From Cellulomonas fimi (GTDB lineage: Bacteria; Actinomycetota; Actinomycetes; Actinomycetales; Cellulomonadaceae), in the NCBI RefSeq assembly GCF_028527925.1, contig NZ_JAPESW010000018.1, positions 1 through 64,000 on the forward strand: a DNA stretch of 64,000 nt. Reading direction: 5' to 3'. The notes below the pieces were generated by a model. The model had not been told where the DNA came from and did not search any database. It saw only the letters and a list, made by a program, of their open reading frames with translations. Both the position numbers and the translations under genes were made by a program. Shown piece by piece: positions 1 to 8,809 of this stretch (the stretch's first letter is position 1; each line of letters starts with the position of its first letter).

Positions 1-2
1 CG

Positions 3-632
3 CCGGGCCCGCGCGACTGGCTGTTCGGGACCGGGGCGACGCGCGCCGAACGGGGCGTCGTGTGGGCGACCACGGCCCTCGCGGTCGGCGTCCTGCTGCT
101 CACCGCACCCGACGACTGGTCCTGGCTGACGTGGGCGGTGGTGCTCCTCGTCGCGCTCGACGTCACGGGCGGTGTCGCCGCGAACGCGCTCGGCTCGGCC
201 AAGAGGCTCTACCACGCCCCGCTCGCGCCACCCGTCACCCGGGTCGACCGGGTGCTGCACGACCACGTCGCGTTCACCGCGCTGCACGTCCACCCGTTCG
301 TCCTCGCGGCGGTCGTGCCGGACACGACCTGGGTGTGGGCGCTGTGGTGGTACCTCGTGCCGCTCGCGGGCGTGATCGTGGTGCGGTCCGTCCCCGCCTA
401 CCTCGAGCGGCCCGTCGCGCTCGGATTCGCGACCGTCGCGCTCGTCGCCGCACCCATCGCGGGAACGCCCGACGGGCTCGCGTGGTTCGGACCTGTGATG
501 GTGCTCAAGCTCGTCGTCGCGCACGCCGTCCGGGAGGAGCCGTACCGGCCGGCACCGCGCACCGTCGACGTCGGCCCGGGGTCCGCCCCCGGGGGCCGAC
601 CCGACGCCGCTCAGGGTCCGACCAGGGCCTGA
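3..632 (+). CDS. Integral membrane protein, 5' end cut by window edge
   Basis: The frame is open from the first bases of the window, so the true start lies outside it. A GTG at position 60 could serve as an internal start but cuts into the coding stretch, which continues upstream as PGPRDWLFGTGATRAERG. About 209 residues are visible. They contain five or six hydrophobic segments, including AVGVLLLTA, WAVVLLVALDV, the Trp-rich TTWVWALWWYLVPLAGVIVV, and two more before a charged tail. I do not recognise the family and assign no function. It is followed at 757 by an ABC transporter pair, but the 124-bp gap makes co-transcription uncertain. Confidence 0.7.
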   Translation, partial: PGPRDWLFGTGATRAERGVVWATTALAVGVLLLTAPDDWSWLTWAVVLLVALDVTGGVAANALGSAKRLYHAPLAPPVTRVDRVLHDHVAFTALHVHPFVLAAVVPDTTWVWALWWYLVPLAGVIVVRSVPAYLERPVALGFATVALVAAPIAGTPDGLAWFGPVMVLKLVVAHAVREEPYRPAPRTVDVGPGSAPGGRPDAAQGPTRA

Positions 633-756
633 CCAGGGACGTCACCCATGTCCCCCGCCGCCGCGCGCGAGGACCATCGTCCGTGGCGGGCATGCCTGGC
701 GTGCCGTGAGGTGAGCACGGACGTCGGACGACGTGCCGGTGGGAGAGGTGGAGGAC

Positions 757-1569
757 ATGGCGAGGGACACGACCCCGATCGCGAGCGCGCGCGGGCTGGT
801 CAAGACGTACGGCAAGGGCGACACCGCGGTGCACGCGCTCGCGGGCGTCGACGTCGACTTCGGCCGCGGCGAGCTCACGGCGATCATGGGCCCCTCCGGC
901 TCGGGCAAGTCGACGCTCATGCACTGCATGGCGGGGCTCGACCGCACCGACGCGGGCACGGTCGTCGTCGACGGCCTCGAGGTGTCCGGCATGAACGAGC
1001 GCAGGCTGACCAAGCTGCGCCGCGACCGGCTCGGGTTCGTCTTCCAGGCGTTCAACCTCGTGCCGACCCTGACCGCGCTCGAGAACATGACGCTGCCCCT
1101 CGACATCGCGCGGCGTCCCGTCGACCGCGCGCACCTCGACACCGTCGTGCGGGCCGTCGGCCTCGAGGACCGCCTCGACCACAAGCCGTCCGAGCTCTCG
1201 GGCGGCCAGCAGCAGCGCGTCGCGTGCGCGCGGGCGCTCGTCACGCGGCCCGCCGTGGTGTTCGCCGACGAGCCCACCGGCAACCTCGACTCCACGTCGT
1301 CGGCCGAGGTGCTGGGCTTCCTGCGCCGGTCCGTCGACGAGCTCGGGCAGTCCGTCGTCATGGTCACGCACGACCCGACGGCCGCCTCCTACGCGCACCG
1401 CGTCCTGTTCCTGGCCGACGGGCGCCTGGTCGGGGAGGTCGTCGACCCCACGACCGAGTCGGTGCTCGCCGCGCTCGCGGCGCTCCGGCCGGCGCGGTCG
1501 ACCGACCCCGCGGCTGCTCCCGCCGCGTCCGCCGCTCCCGTGGCGTCGTCGTCCCCCGCGGCTCTCTGA
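757..1569 (+). CDS. ABC transporter ATP-binding protein, MacB/LolD type
   Basis: 270-residue nucleotide-binding subunit of a MacB/FtsX-type (mechanotransmission) transporter. Seen in order: Walker A GPSGSGKS, Q-loop region FVFQAFNLVPTLTALEN, signature LSGGQQQR, Walker B VVFADEP followed by TGNLDS, and the H-loop VTHD. The FNLVPTLTALEN stretch is typical of the LolD/MacB branch rather than importers. I start at ATG 757, because GGGAGAGG at 741-748 lies 8 nt upstream; an upstream GTG at 733 is in frame but has no such site. A variable Ala/Pro-rich tail follows the ATPase core. The stop overlaps the start of the permease (TGATG), so the two are translationally coupled. The substrate cannot be read from sequence. 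Confidence 0.93.
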   Translation: MARDTTPIASARGLVKTYGKGDTAVHALAGVDVDFGRGELTAIMGPSGSGKSTLMHCMAGLDRTDAGTVVVDGLEVSGMNERRLTKLRRDRLGFVFQAFNLVPTLTALENMTLPLDIARRPVDRAHLDTVVRAVGLEDRLDHKPSELSGGQQQRVACARALVTRPAVVFADEPTGNLDSTSSAEVLGFLRRSVDELGQSVVMVTHDPTAASYAHRVLFLADGRLVGEVVDPTTESVLAALAALRPARSTDPAAAPAASAAPVASSSPAAL

Positions 1570-4121
1570 TGGGCCGCGTCGCGCTCCGCGGGATCCGCGC
1601 GCACCTCGTGCGGTTCCTGCTCTCGCTGCTGGCCGTCGCGCTCGGCGTCGCGTTCGTCGCGGGCACGTTCGCGCTGCGCACCATGCTGTCCGGCACGTTC
1701 GACGGGATCGTCGACGCCGCCGCCCCCGCCGACGCGTACGTGCGCGTCGACCAGCCCGACGACGCGTCCGTCGTCATGGGCACCACGACCGCGCAGAGCG
1801 TCCCGCTCGAGCTCGTCGACGAGGTCGCCGCGGTCGACGGCGTCGCGCACGCGATCGGCGGCCTGTCCGGCACGATCGTCCTGGTCGGCGCCGACGGGAC
1901 CGCGGTTCAGTCGACGCAGGCGCCCAGCCTCGCCCTCAACTACGTGCCCGACGACCCGTCGCTCGACGTGGTCGAGGGCCGCGGGCCGGAGCGCACGGGC
2001 GAGGTCGCGCTCGAGACGGCGACGCTCGAGTCGTCGGGCCTGTCCGTCGGCGACACGACGACGGCCGTGCTCGGCGGCCAGGTGACCGAGGTCGAGATCG
2101 TCGGCCGTGTCGACCTCGGCGGGCCGATGGCGGGCGCGACGATCGTGCTCGTCGACCAGCAGACGGCCCTCGACGTGCTCGCGCCCGACGGCGGCGGCGT
2201 CAACGAGATCGCCGTCTACGCGGCCGACGGGACGACGCCGCAGCAGCTCGTCGAGCACCTCGAACCGCTGGCCGGCGACGGCCTCGAGGTCGTCACGGGC
2301 GACGCGCTGCGCGCCGACAACAAGGCCGACATCGCGTCGCAGCTCGGCTTCATCACGACGTTCCTGCTGGTCTTCGCGGGTATCGCGCTGTTCGTCGGCG
2401 CGTTCATCATCTCCAACACGTTCGCCATGTCCGTCCGGCAGCGCATGCGCGAGCTCGCGCTGCTGCGCGCGGTCGGGGCGTCGCCGCTCCAGGTGTTCTC
2501 CTCCGTGCTCGTGCAGGCGGCGGTCGTCGGCCTGCTCGGGTCGGCGCTCGGCATCGCGGGCGGTCTGGCGCTGGTCTCCGGGCTGCGGGTCGTGCTCGGG
2601 TCGATCGGCATGGACCTGGTCGGGGACATCCCCGTCGACGGGGCGACGATCGTCGTGTCCCTCGTCGTCGGGACCGCGGTGAGCGTGCTCGCGGCCGCGC
2701 TGCCCGCCCGACGGGCCGCGCTCGTGCCGCCCGTCGAGGCCATGCGCGACGACGTCGCGGTGCCCGAGCGCTCGCTGCGCTGGCGCGCCGCGGGCGGCCT
2801 CGCGCTCGGGGCGGTCGGGGTCGCGGCGCTCGTCCTCGCGCTCGTGCGGCCCGAGGCGGACGCGGCCGAGGCGCTGCTCGGCGTCGGTGCGGGCGCGGTG
2901 CTCGTCGGGGTGCTCATGCTGTCGCCCGTCGTCGCGCGCGCCGCCGTCGGCGTCCTCGCGTGGCCGTTCGTGCGGCTGCTGCGGCCCGTCGGGCGGCTCG
3001 CGCGCGGCAACGTCGTGCGCAACCCGCGCCGTACCGCGAACACGGCCGGCGCGCTCATGATCGGCATGGCGCTCGTGGGTGCGGTGTCCGTCATCGCGGT
3101 GTCGGCGCAGCAGTCCGTGACGGGTGTCGTCGAGGCGCAGACCAACGCCGACGTCGTGGTCCGCTCGGCCACCATGGTCATCCCGTCCGGGGCCGTCGAC
3201 GACGTCGCCGCGCTGCCCGAGGCCGGCACGTCCGACGCGGTCGCGTTCGCGCCGCTCGCGGTCGCCGGCCCGGGCGAGGAGCCCGCGGTCGACTACGTCA
3301 TCGGGCTGGCCGACGGCACCCTCGGCCGGTCCGTCGAGGTCGAGCTCGTCGACGGGTCGCTCGACGCGCTCGAGTCGCTGAGCGCCGGGGAGGTCGCCGT
3401 CACGGAGGCCGCGGCCGACGAGCACGGATGGCAGGTCGGCGACGACCTCACCGTGACCGGCGCCGCCGGGCCGCAGGACCTGTCCGTCGTCGCGGTCTTC
3501 ACGACGAACGTGCTCGGCGCGCCGCTCGTGGTGGACCAGGACGTGCTCGACACGCTCGTCCCCCGGGAGCAGCAGCAGGTCGACACCATCCTCGTGACCG
3601 CTGCCGCCGGGGTCAGCGCGACCGAGCTGCAGGACGCCGTCGCCGACGTCGTCGCGCCCTACGTCGTCGTGTCCGTGCTGACCCGCGACGAGTTCGTGTC
3701 GAACCTCGCCGACCAGGTCAACCAGCTGCTCGTCATCCTCTACGCGCTGCTCGGCCTGTCCGTCGTCATCGCGGTCCTCGGCATCGTCAACACGCTCGCG
3801 CTGTCGGTGATCGAGCGGACGCGTGAGATCGGGCTGCTGCGGGCCGTCGGGCTCGGGCGGCTCCAGCTCGCCGGGACGGTCACGATCGAGTCGGTCCTGA
3901 CTGCCGTGTTCGGCACCGTGCTCGGGCTCGCGGTCGGCGTCGCCCTCGCCGCGACGATGCCGACCGTGTACGCCGACGACGGCCTGTCCGAGCTCGCCGT
4001 CCCGTGGGCGAACCTCGGCGCGATGGTCGCGCTGGCGGTCGTCGTCGGGGTGCTGGCCGCGCTGTGGCCGGGGATCCGCGCTGCCCGGCTCAAGGTGCTG
4101 GACGCCGTCGCGTACGAGTGA
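1569..4121 (+). CDS. ABC transporter permease with two FtsX domains
   Basis: 850-residue membrane subunit paired with the preceding ATPase. It begins MGRVALRGIRAHLVRFLLSLLAVALGVAF, the N-terminal transmembrane helix of FtsX-like permeases. A periplasmic-side MacB-like domain follows, then three helices with the FtsX hallmark SVRQRMRELALLRAVGAS, a second N-terminal-type helix (RGNVVRNPRRTANTAGALMIG), a second external domain, and a second FtsX triplet with SVIERTREIGLLRAVGLG. This duplicated architecture (about 8 to 10 TM helices) is typical of actinobacterial FtsX-like permeases that remodel or extrude envelope lipids or peptides, or act on peptidoglycan hydrolases. Substrate unknown. A perfect hairpin follows 12 bases after the stop. 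Confidence 0.92.
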   Translation: MGRVALRGIRAHLVRFLLSLLAVALGVAFVAGTFALRTMLSGTFDGIVDAAAPADAYVRVDQPDDASVVMGTTTAQSVPLELVDEVAAVDGVAHAIGGLSGTIVLVGADGTAVQSTQAPSLALNYVPDDPSLDVVEGRGPERTGEVALETATLESSGLSVGDTTTAVLGGQVTEVEIVGRVDLGGPMAGATIVLVDQQTALDVLAPDGGGVNEIAVYAADGTTPQQLVEHLEPLAGDGLEVVTGDALRADNKADIASQLGFITTFLLVFAGIALFVGAFIISNTFAMSVRQRMRELALLRAVGASPLQVFSSVLVQAAVVGLLGSALGIAGGLALVSGLRVVLGSIGMDLVGDIPVDGATIVVSLVVGTAVSVLAAALPARRAALVPPVEAMRDDVAVPERSLRWRAAGGLALGAVGVAALVLALVRPEADAAEALLGVGAGAVLVGVLMLSPVVARAAVGVLAWPFVRLLRPVGRLARGNVVRNPRRTANTAGALMIGMALVGAVSVIAVSAQQSVTGVVEAQTNADVVVRSATMVIPSGAVDDVAALPEAGTSDAVAFAPLAVAGPGEEPAVDYVIGLADGTLGRSVEVELVDGSLDALESLSAGEVAVTEAAADEHGWQVGDDLTVTGAAGPQDLSVVAVFTTNVLGAPLVVDQDVLDTLVPREQQQVDTILVTAAAGVSATELQDAVADVVAPYVVVSVLTRDEFVSNLADQVNQLLVILYALLGLSVVIAVLGIVNTLALSVIERTREIGLLRAVGLGRLQLAGTVTIESVLTAVFGTVLGLAVGVALAATMPTVYADDGLSELAVPWANLGAMVALAVVVGVLAALWPGIRAARLKVLDAVAYE

Positions 4122-4132
4122 CGGCCCCGCGA

Positions 4133-4164
4133 CGCGGACCGTGCGGTGTCCTGCACGGTCCGCG
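4133..4164 (+). terminator. Hairpin terminator after the ABC permease
   Basis: Perfect 12-bp stem (CGCGGACCGTGC pairing with GCACGGTCCGCG) with an 8-nt loop, starting 11 bases after the permease stop. There is no U-tract, as is common in high-GC actinobacteria. It separates the ABC pair from the surface-protein gene. Confidence 0.65.
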
Positions 4165-4304
4165 CCGCGCCGCCCGGGCCGGCGGTGCGAGCCCCACGCC
4201 TCCCGGGTCGTGCGGACCGTCCGTCCGTGTGACAGTCGGAGGGACGTGTCCGGCAAGGGGCACGGGCGGGTCCGGCGCCGGCAAGGGCCCGCGGGGGAGG
4301 AACC

Positions 4305-7300
4305 GTGCGCCGTCCTGCCGTTCCCGTCGCGTCCGCCGTGCTGCTCGCGGTGCTCGCCGTCCTGGGGGCCGTCGCCCCGGCCGCCGCCGCCGTCGACCCC
4401 GCCGTCACCGGCCGCCTGTCGCTGTTCAAGCGCATCGAGAACCTCGACACCGGCGCGAGCGAGGGCCGTCGCGAGCTCTGGACGATGACCGCGGTGAACA
4501 CCGAGGACCCCGCGTACACGTTCACCGGGAACGGGCTGAACGGCGTCCAGTCGCTCGTCGTGCCGGCGGGCGACTACACGATCAGCGAGTCCGGCGGCGT
4601 GCCCGGGTACGCGTTCGTGAGCTGGGACTGCGGCGCGGCGGGCACGTTCACGGACCCCGCGCCGACGATCACCGTCCCTGCCGACGGCACCGTCACGTGC
4701 ACGGTCCGCAACGACGCGATCCAGCCGAGGCTCACGCTGCGGAAGGTCGTGACGGGAGGCCCCGCCTCGCCCAACGCGTGGAACCTCACCGCGCAGGGAC
4801 CCACGACCGTCACCGGCCCGGGCACCGCGAGCGGGCCGGTGCGCATCGGCGAGTACCAGCTGTCGGAGACCGCCGGGCCGTCCGGGTACACCGCGAGCGC
4901 CTGGACCTGCACGGGCGGCACGCAGACCGGGCCCTCGAGCGTCGTCGTCTCGCTCGGGCAGGACGTGGAGTGCGTCATCACGAACTCCCGCAGCCAGCCG
5001 ACGCCGCACCTCGTGACGCTGCGCAAGGAGGTCGTGGGCGGCCCCGCGACGACCGCCGACTTCCTGCTGTCCGGGACCGGACCGCCCGGCACCGTCCAGG
5101 GTGTCTCCGGGTCGCCGACGGTCACCGAGGTGCCCGTCCCGTCCGGGACGTACACGCTCGCCGAGACACCGACCACGCCCGCCGCGCAGGCGGGCTACAC
5201 GGCGTCGGCGTGGACCTGCACGGCGGGGACCGTCAGCGGCAGCACCCTCACGCTCGCCGACGGCGACGGGGACGCGGTGTGCACCGTCACGAACACGTGG
5301 ACCGGCGGGACGCTCACGCTCGTCAAGCAGGTCGCGGGCGGCTCGCTGATCCCGCAGGCGTGGACCCTGTCCGCCACGGGGCCGGTGACCGTCAGCGGCC
5401 TCTCCGGCGGTCCCGGCGTCACGGGCGTGCAGGTGCCCGCGGGGACCTACGCGCTGGCCGAGTCGGGACCGACGAACTACACCACCTCCGGCTGGGTGTG
5501 CGACGGGGGAGCCGGCGGGCCCGGCACGGTCGAGGTCACCGCGGGCGCCGATGTCACCTGCACGATCACCAACACCATCGAGCGGGGGAGCCTCACGCTC
5601 GTCAAGGTCGTCGACAACCGGACCGGCGGCACCGCCGACCCGGGTGACTTCACGCTCACGGGCGTGAACGCGCCCGACGGGCTCGTCCTGAGCGGCCCGG
5701 CCGGGTCGGCCGCGGTCACGCGGCAGGCCGTCGACGTCGGCTCGTCGTGGGCGCTGTCCGAGGACGGCCCGCCCGGCTACAGCGCGGGACCGTGGACGTG
5801 CGACGGCGCCCCGGTCGTCGGCGACGTCGTGACGGTCGACCAGCCCGCCGACGTCGTCTGCACCGTGGTGAACACCTGGGCCGGGGCGTTCCTCACGCTC
5901 GTCAAGGACGTCGAGGGCAGCAGCGCGCCGCCCGCCGCCTGGACGCTCACGGCCACCGGCGCCGACACGACCGTGACCGGCCCCAGCGGGTCGGCGGCCG
6001 TCACGCGCGTGCCCGTGCCGGCCGGCGACTACACGCTCGGTGAGTCCGCGATCGCCGGCTTCACCGCCGCCGGCTGGACCTGCGGCACGGCGCCGGTCAC
6101 CGGCGACGTCGTCACGCTCGCCGCGGGCGACGACGTCACGTGCACCGTCACGAACGTCGCGACCCAGCCGCACCTGACCCTGTCCAAGCTCGTCGCCAAC
6201 GACGCCGGCGGCACCGCGACCGCGACGCAGTGGACCCTGTCCGCGACCGGGCCGACCTCGTTCAGCGGCACCACCGGTAGCCCCGCCGTCACGCGCGTCG
6301 CGATCACACCCGGGACCTACCAGCTCGCCGAGTCGCCCGAGACCACCCCCGGGTACGAGGCGTCGGACTGGCTGTGCGAGGCCGGCGGCACGTTCGTCGA
6401 CGCGCCCGACGGCGTCCTCGTCGTCCCCGCGACCGCCGCCGACGGGTCGCCGTTCACCGACGACGTCCGCTGCTCGATCGTGAACTCCGACGTGGCGCCC
6501 CTGCTCACGCTCGTGAAGAGGCTCGACAACCGCGGCGGCGGCCCCGCGGTGCCGTCCGCGTTCGTCCTGCTCGGCATCGGCGACGGCGGGCTGCTCGTCG
6601 GTGCGACGGGCAGCGCGACCGTCACGGACGTCCCGGTCGGCGCGGGCAGCTACCGGCTCACCGAGATCGGTGCGCCGCGCTACGTCACCGAGGGCTGGAC
6701 GTGCGTCGACGCCGACGGCGGCACCGTGCCGGTGGCGGGGGACGGCACGATCACGCTCGACCTCGCCGACGACGTGACGTGCGCGGTCACGAACCGCTGG
6801 ACGGGCGCGCAGCTCACGCTCGCCAAGTCCGTCGACGGCGGACCGGCCGCCGCGCAGGACTGGACCCTCGTCGCGTCGTCGCCCGGCGGCTCGTCCTTCA
6901 GCGGCACGTCCGGCACCCCGGAGGCGACCGGCGTCGTCGTGCCCGGGACGTACACGCTCACCGAGCTCCCGCGGACGTCCGTCGCCGACCTCGGCTACGA
7001 GCCCGACGGGTGGGACTGCGGACCCGACCACCCCGTGCTCGACGGGACCGTCGCGCTCGCCGAGAACGACGAGGTGACGTGCACCGCGACGAACGCCTGG
7101 GTCGGCGGAACCCTCACGCTCCAGAAGGTCGTGTTCGGCGGGGACGCGCAGCCGTCCGACTTCACGCTCGTCGCGACCGGCCCCACCGGGTCGTGGGAGG
7201 GACCCGGCGGGAGCGCGGCGGTGCGCTCGATCCCCGTCGTGCCGGGCGTGTACCGGTTGGCCGAAGGACTCGGCGGACCCGTCGGGTACCGGTTCGAGCG

Positions 7301-7604
7301 GTGGACGTGCGACGGCGCGACCGTCCTGGGCGACGCTGTCGTCGTCCCGCAGGACGCAGACGTGACGTGCGCCGCGCTCAACGTCTACGTCCCGGCCGTC
7401 GACCCGCCGGACCCGCCGGGGCCGCCTCAGCCGCCGCTGCCTCCCGGCCCGCCCGGACCCCCGCCCCCGGCAGGGACCGACACCGGAGGCGGCGCCGCGC
7501 TCGCCACCACCGGCTCGACGACGGCCGCGCTCCTCGCGGTCGCGCTCGGGCTCCTCGTCGCGGGGGCGGGCGCGCGCGTCGTCGTCCGCCGCCGGACCGT
7601 CTGA
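4305..7604 (+). CDS. Surface adhesin with ten CnaB/SpaA-like modules and LAxTG sorting signal
   Basis: 1099 residues. GTG start at 4305 is supported by GGGGGAGG at 4293-4300. Domains in order: a signal peptide (basic RRPAVPVAS, then an Ala/Leu/Val core ending AAAAV); ten consecutive modules of about 90 to 105 residues, each opening with L-T-L-x-K and closing with V-T-C-x-V-x-N; a Pro/Gly linker; the pentapeptide LATTG (nt 7500-7514); a hydrophobic helix; and a final RRRTV. This is the layout of a cell-wall-anchored protein. LAxTG is the signal used by class E sortases of high-GC actinobacteria (family knowledge). No sortase gene is in this window. The modules resemble prealbumin-like or CnaB domains, so stalk or adhesin function is inferred. 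The gene stands alone between two hairpin- or gap-bounded units. Confidence 0.85.
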   Translation: MRRPAVPVASAVLLAVLAVLGAVAPAAAAVDPAVTGRLSLFKRIENLDTGASEGRRELWTMTAVNTEDPAYTFTGNGLNGVQSLVVPAGDYTISESGGVPGYAFVSWDCGAAGTFTDPAPTITVPADGTVTCTVRNDAIQPRLTLRKVVTGGPASPNAWNLTAQGPTTVTGPGTASGPVRIGEYQLSETAGPSGYTASAWTCTGGTQTGPSSVVVSLGQDVECVITNSRSQPTPHLVTLRKEVVGGPATTADFLLSGTGPPGTVQGVSGSPTVTEVPVPSGTYTLAETPTTPAAQAGYTASAWTCTAGTVSGSTLTLADGDGDAVCTVTNTWTGGTLTLVKQVAGGSLIPQAWTLSATGPVTVSGLSGGPGVTGVQVPAGTYALAESGPTNYTTSGWVCDGGAGGPGTVEVTAGADVTCTITNTIERGSLTLVKVVDNRTGGTADPGDFTLTGVNAPDGLVLSGPAGSAAVTRQAVDVGSSWALSEDGPPGYSAGPWTCDGAPVVGDVVTVDQPADVVCTVVNTWAGAFLTLVKDVEGSSAPPAAWTLTATGADTTVTGPSGSAAVTRVPVPAGDYTLGESAIAGFTAAGWTCGTAPVTGDVVTLAAGDDVTCTVTNVATQPHLTLSKLVANDAGGTATATQWTLSATGPTSFSGTTGSPAVTRVAITPGTYQLAESPETTPGYEASDWLCEAGGTFVDAPDGVLVVPATAADGSPFTDDVRCSIVNSDVAPLLTLVKRLDNRGGGPAVPSAFVLLGIGDGGLLVGATGSATVTDVPVGAGSYRLTEIGAPRYVTEGWTCVDADGGTVPVAGDGTITLDLADDVTCAVTNRWTGAQLTLAKSVDGGPAAAQDWTLVASSPGGSSFSGTSGTPEATGVVVPGTYTLTELPRTSVADLGYEPDGWDCGPDHPVLDGTVALAENDEVTCTATNAWVGGTLTLQKVVFGGDAQPSDFTLVATGPTGSWEGPGGSAAVRSIPVVPGVYRLAEGLGGPVGYRFERWTCDGATVLGDAVVVPQDADVTCAALNVYVPAVDPPDPPGPPQPPLPPGPPGPPPPAGTDTGGGAALATTGSTTAALLAVALGLLVAGAGARVVVRRRTV
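4411..7390 (+). repeat. Ten tandem CnaB-like modules in the adhesin
   Basis: Module starts lie near nt 4411, 4729, 5007, 5307, 5586, 5886, 6168, 6498, 6807 and 7107. Every module has the same landmarks: Lys in LTLxK, Glu in a Y/W-x-L-x-E motif (for example YTLAE, YQLSE, WALSE), a W-x-C, and a second Cys plus Asn in CTVTN-like ends. They have diverged in sequence, so they are an old protein-level repeat rather than recent DNA duplications. Confidence 0.85.
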
Positions 7605-7783
7605 CGCTGCGCGCGCCGCGGGACGACCTCGGTGGGCCGCGCGTCGCGGGAACGTCCCCGGCGCGACGCACGCCGCACGACCGTGCGGGCGCCCGCCGAG
7701 CCCGAGCAGGCGCGTCGCGCGCGGCCCGGTCGCGTCCGTGCTTGGCTGACCACGGGTGCGACATCCGACGCTGGGGGGCGCCG

Positions 7784-8809
7784 ATGACCGACCGCCGAGC
7801 AGAGCCCGCGCGCAGCGACGGGCCCGACGACGACGCGTCCCCGGGCGCGCCTGACGTGCCGGCGCCGACGACCGCCGACGACGCCACCGCCGGCCACGAG
7901 GCGCGCGCCGACGGAGACGCGACCGCCGCTCCGCCCGACACCGCGCGGCCGGCCACCGGTCCGTCGTCCGACCGTCCGCTCCCGAGCGAGGCGACCGCAC
8001 CCGCCGGCCCGACCGCACCCGTCCCCGTCGTCGGCACCGCGCCGACCCCGCCCGTCCGCACGCCGCCGCCGGCAGCACCCACCGCCCCGCTCCCGCGCGC
8101 CGTCCCGCCCGCACCCATGCCGCCCGCGGCGATCGGCGCGGCCGTCGGCACGGTGCTGGTGCCCGACGCGTCGACGCCCGTCCTGGAGGCGGCGGGCGTC
8201 GGCGTGCGCGACCGCTCGCGCTGGCTCGTCCGGGGTCTCGACCTCAGCCTCGCCGCCCGCACGGTCACGTGGCTCGTCACGCTCGACCCGTTCGCGCGCG
8301 ACGCGACGGCCCTCGCGCTCGCGGGCCGCCTGGCGGTCGACGAGGGGCACGTCCACGTCGTCGACCCGCGGGACGCGACACGCCGGTCGGGCCGGGCCGT
8401 GCGCCGCGTCGTCGGGATCGGCTGGGTGCCGCGGCTGCGGCTGCTGGAGGACCGCGCGCGCGTCGGCGAGGTCGTCCGGCAGGCGCACCGGCGGGCGGGG
8501 ACGCGGCTCGACGACGAGACGCTCGACGCGCTGCTCACGGACGCGGGCCTGGCCGGCGCGGCCGGGCAGGCCGCCGACGACCTCCCGGCGTCGCAGAAGG
8601 CGCTGCTGGGTCTCGTCGCCGCCGTCGCGGGCGACCCGCCGGTGGTCGTCGCACCGTTCCCGTCCGGGTCGACGCAGGACCGCGACGCGATGACGTCGTT
8701 CACCGAACGGCTCGCGCGCGAGGGGTCGACGGTCCTCGTCGTGACCGCGGGCGACTTCCGCCCGCCCGACGCCGGTGCGCTCACGCGCATCGTGGGGCGC
8801 GTCGCATGA
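7784..8809 (+). CDS. ABC-fold protein lacking ATP-binding motifs, partner of YhgE/Pip protein
   Basis: 341 residues from ATG 7784, preceded by GGGGGG at 7773-7778. Residues 1-115 are disordered and rich in Pro, Ala and Thr. The remaining 220 or so follow the order of an ABC ATPase: VRGLDLSLAARTVTWLV (normally leading to Walker A), LALAGRLAVDEGHV, a Q-loop-like RVVGIGWVPRLRLLEDR, a degenerate signature LPASQKALLGLVAAV, a Walker B-like VVVAPFPSG, and VLVVTAGD where the H-loop would be. Walker A is absent (TLDPFARDATA at its place), the Walker B acid is gone, and no LSGGQ is present. I therefore read it as a pseudo-ATPase. Its stop overlaps the start of the downstream YhgE/Pip gene (ATGA), so the two should be made together. 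The alternative is an unrelated Rossmann-like protein. Confidence 0.75.
   Translation: MTDRRAEPARSDGPDDDASPGAPDVPAPTTADDATAGHEARADGDATAAPPDTARPATGPSSDRPLPSEATAPAGPTAPVPVVGTAPTPPVRTPPPAAPTAPLPRAVPPAPMPPAAIGAAVGTVLVPDASTPVLEAAGVGVRDRSRWLVRGLDLSLAARTVTWLVTLDPFARDATALALAGRLAVDEGHVHVVDPRDATRRSGRAVRRVVGIGWVPRLRLLEDRARVGEVVRQAHRRAGTRLDDETLDALLTDAGLAGAAGQAADDLPASQKALLGLVAAVAGDPPVVVAPFPSGSTQDRDAMTSFTERLAREGSTVLVVTAGDFRPPDAGALTRIVGRVA

Noticed and set aside
1389-8114. A 2241-codon open frame on the minus strand
   Set aside because: It runs antisense to the ABC genes and the adhesin and is composed almost wholly of Arg, Gly, Ala and Asp, the usual shadow of GC-rich coding DNA. No domain is recognisable.
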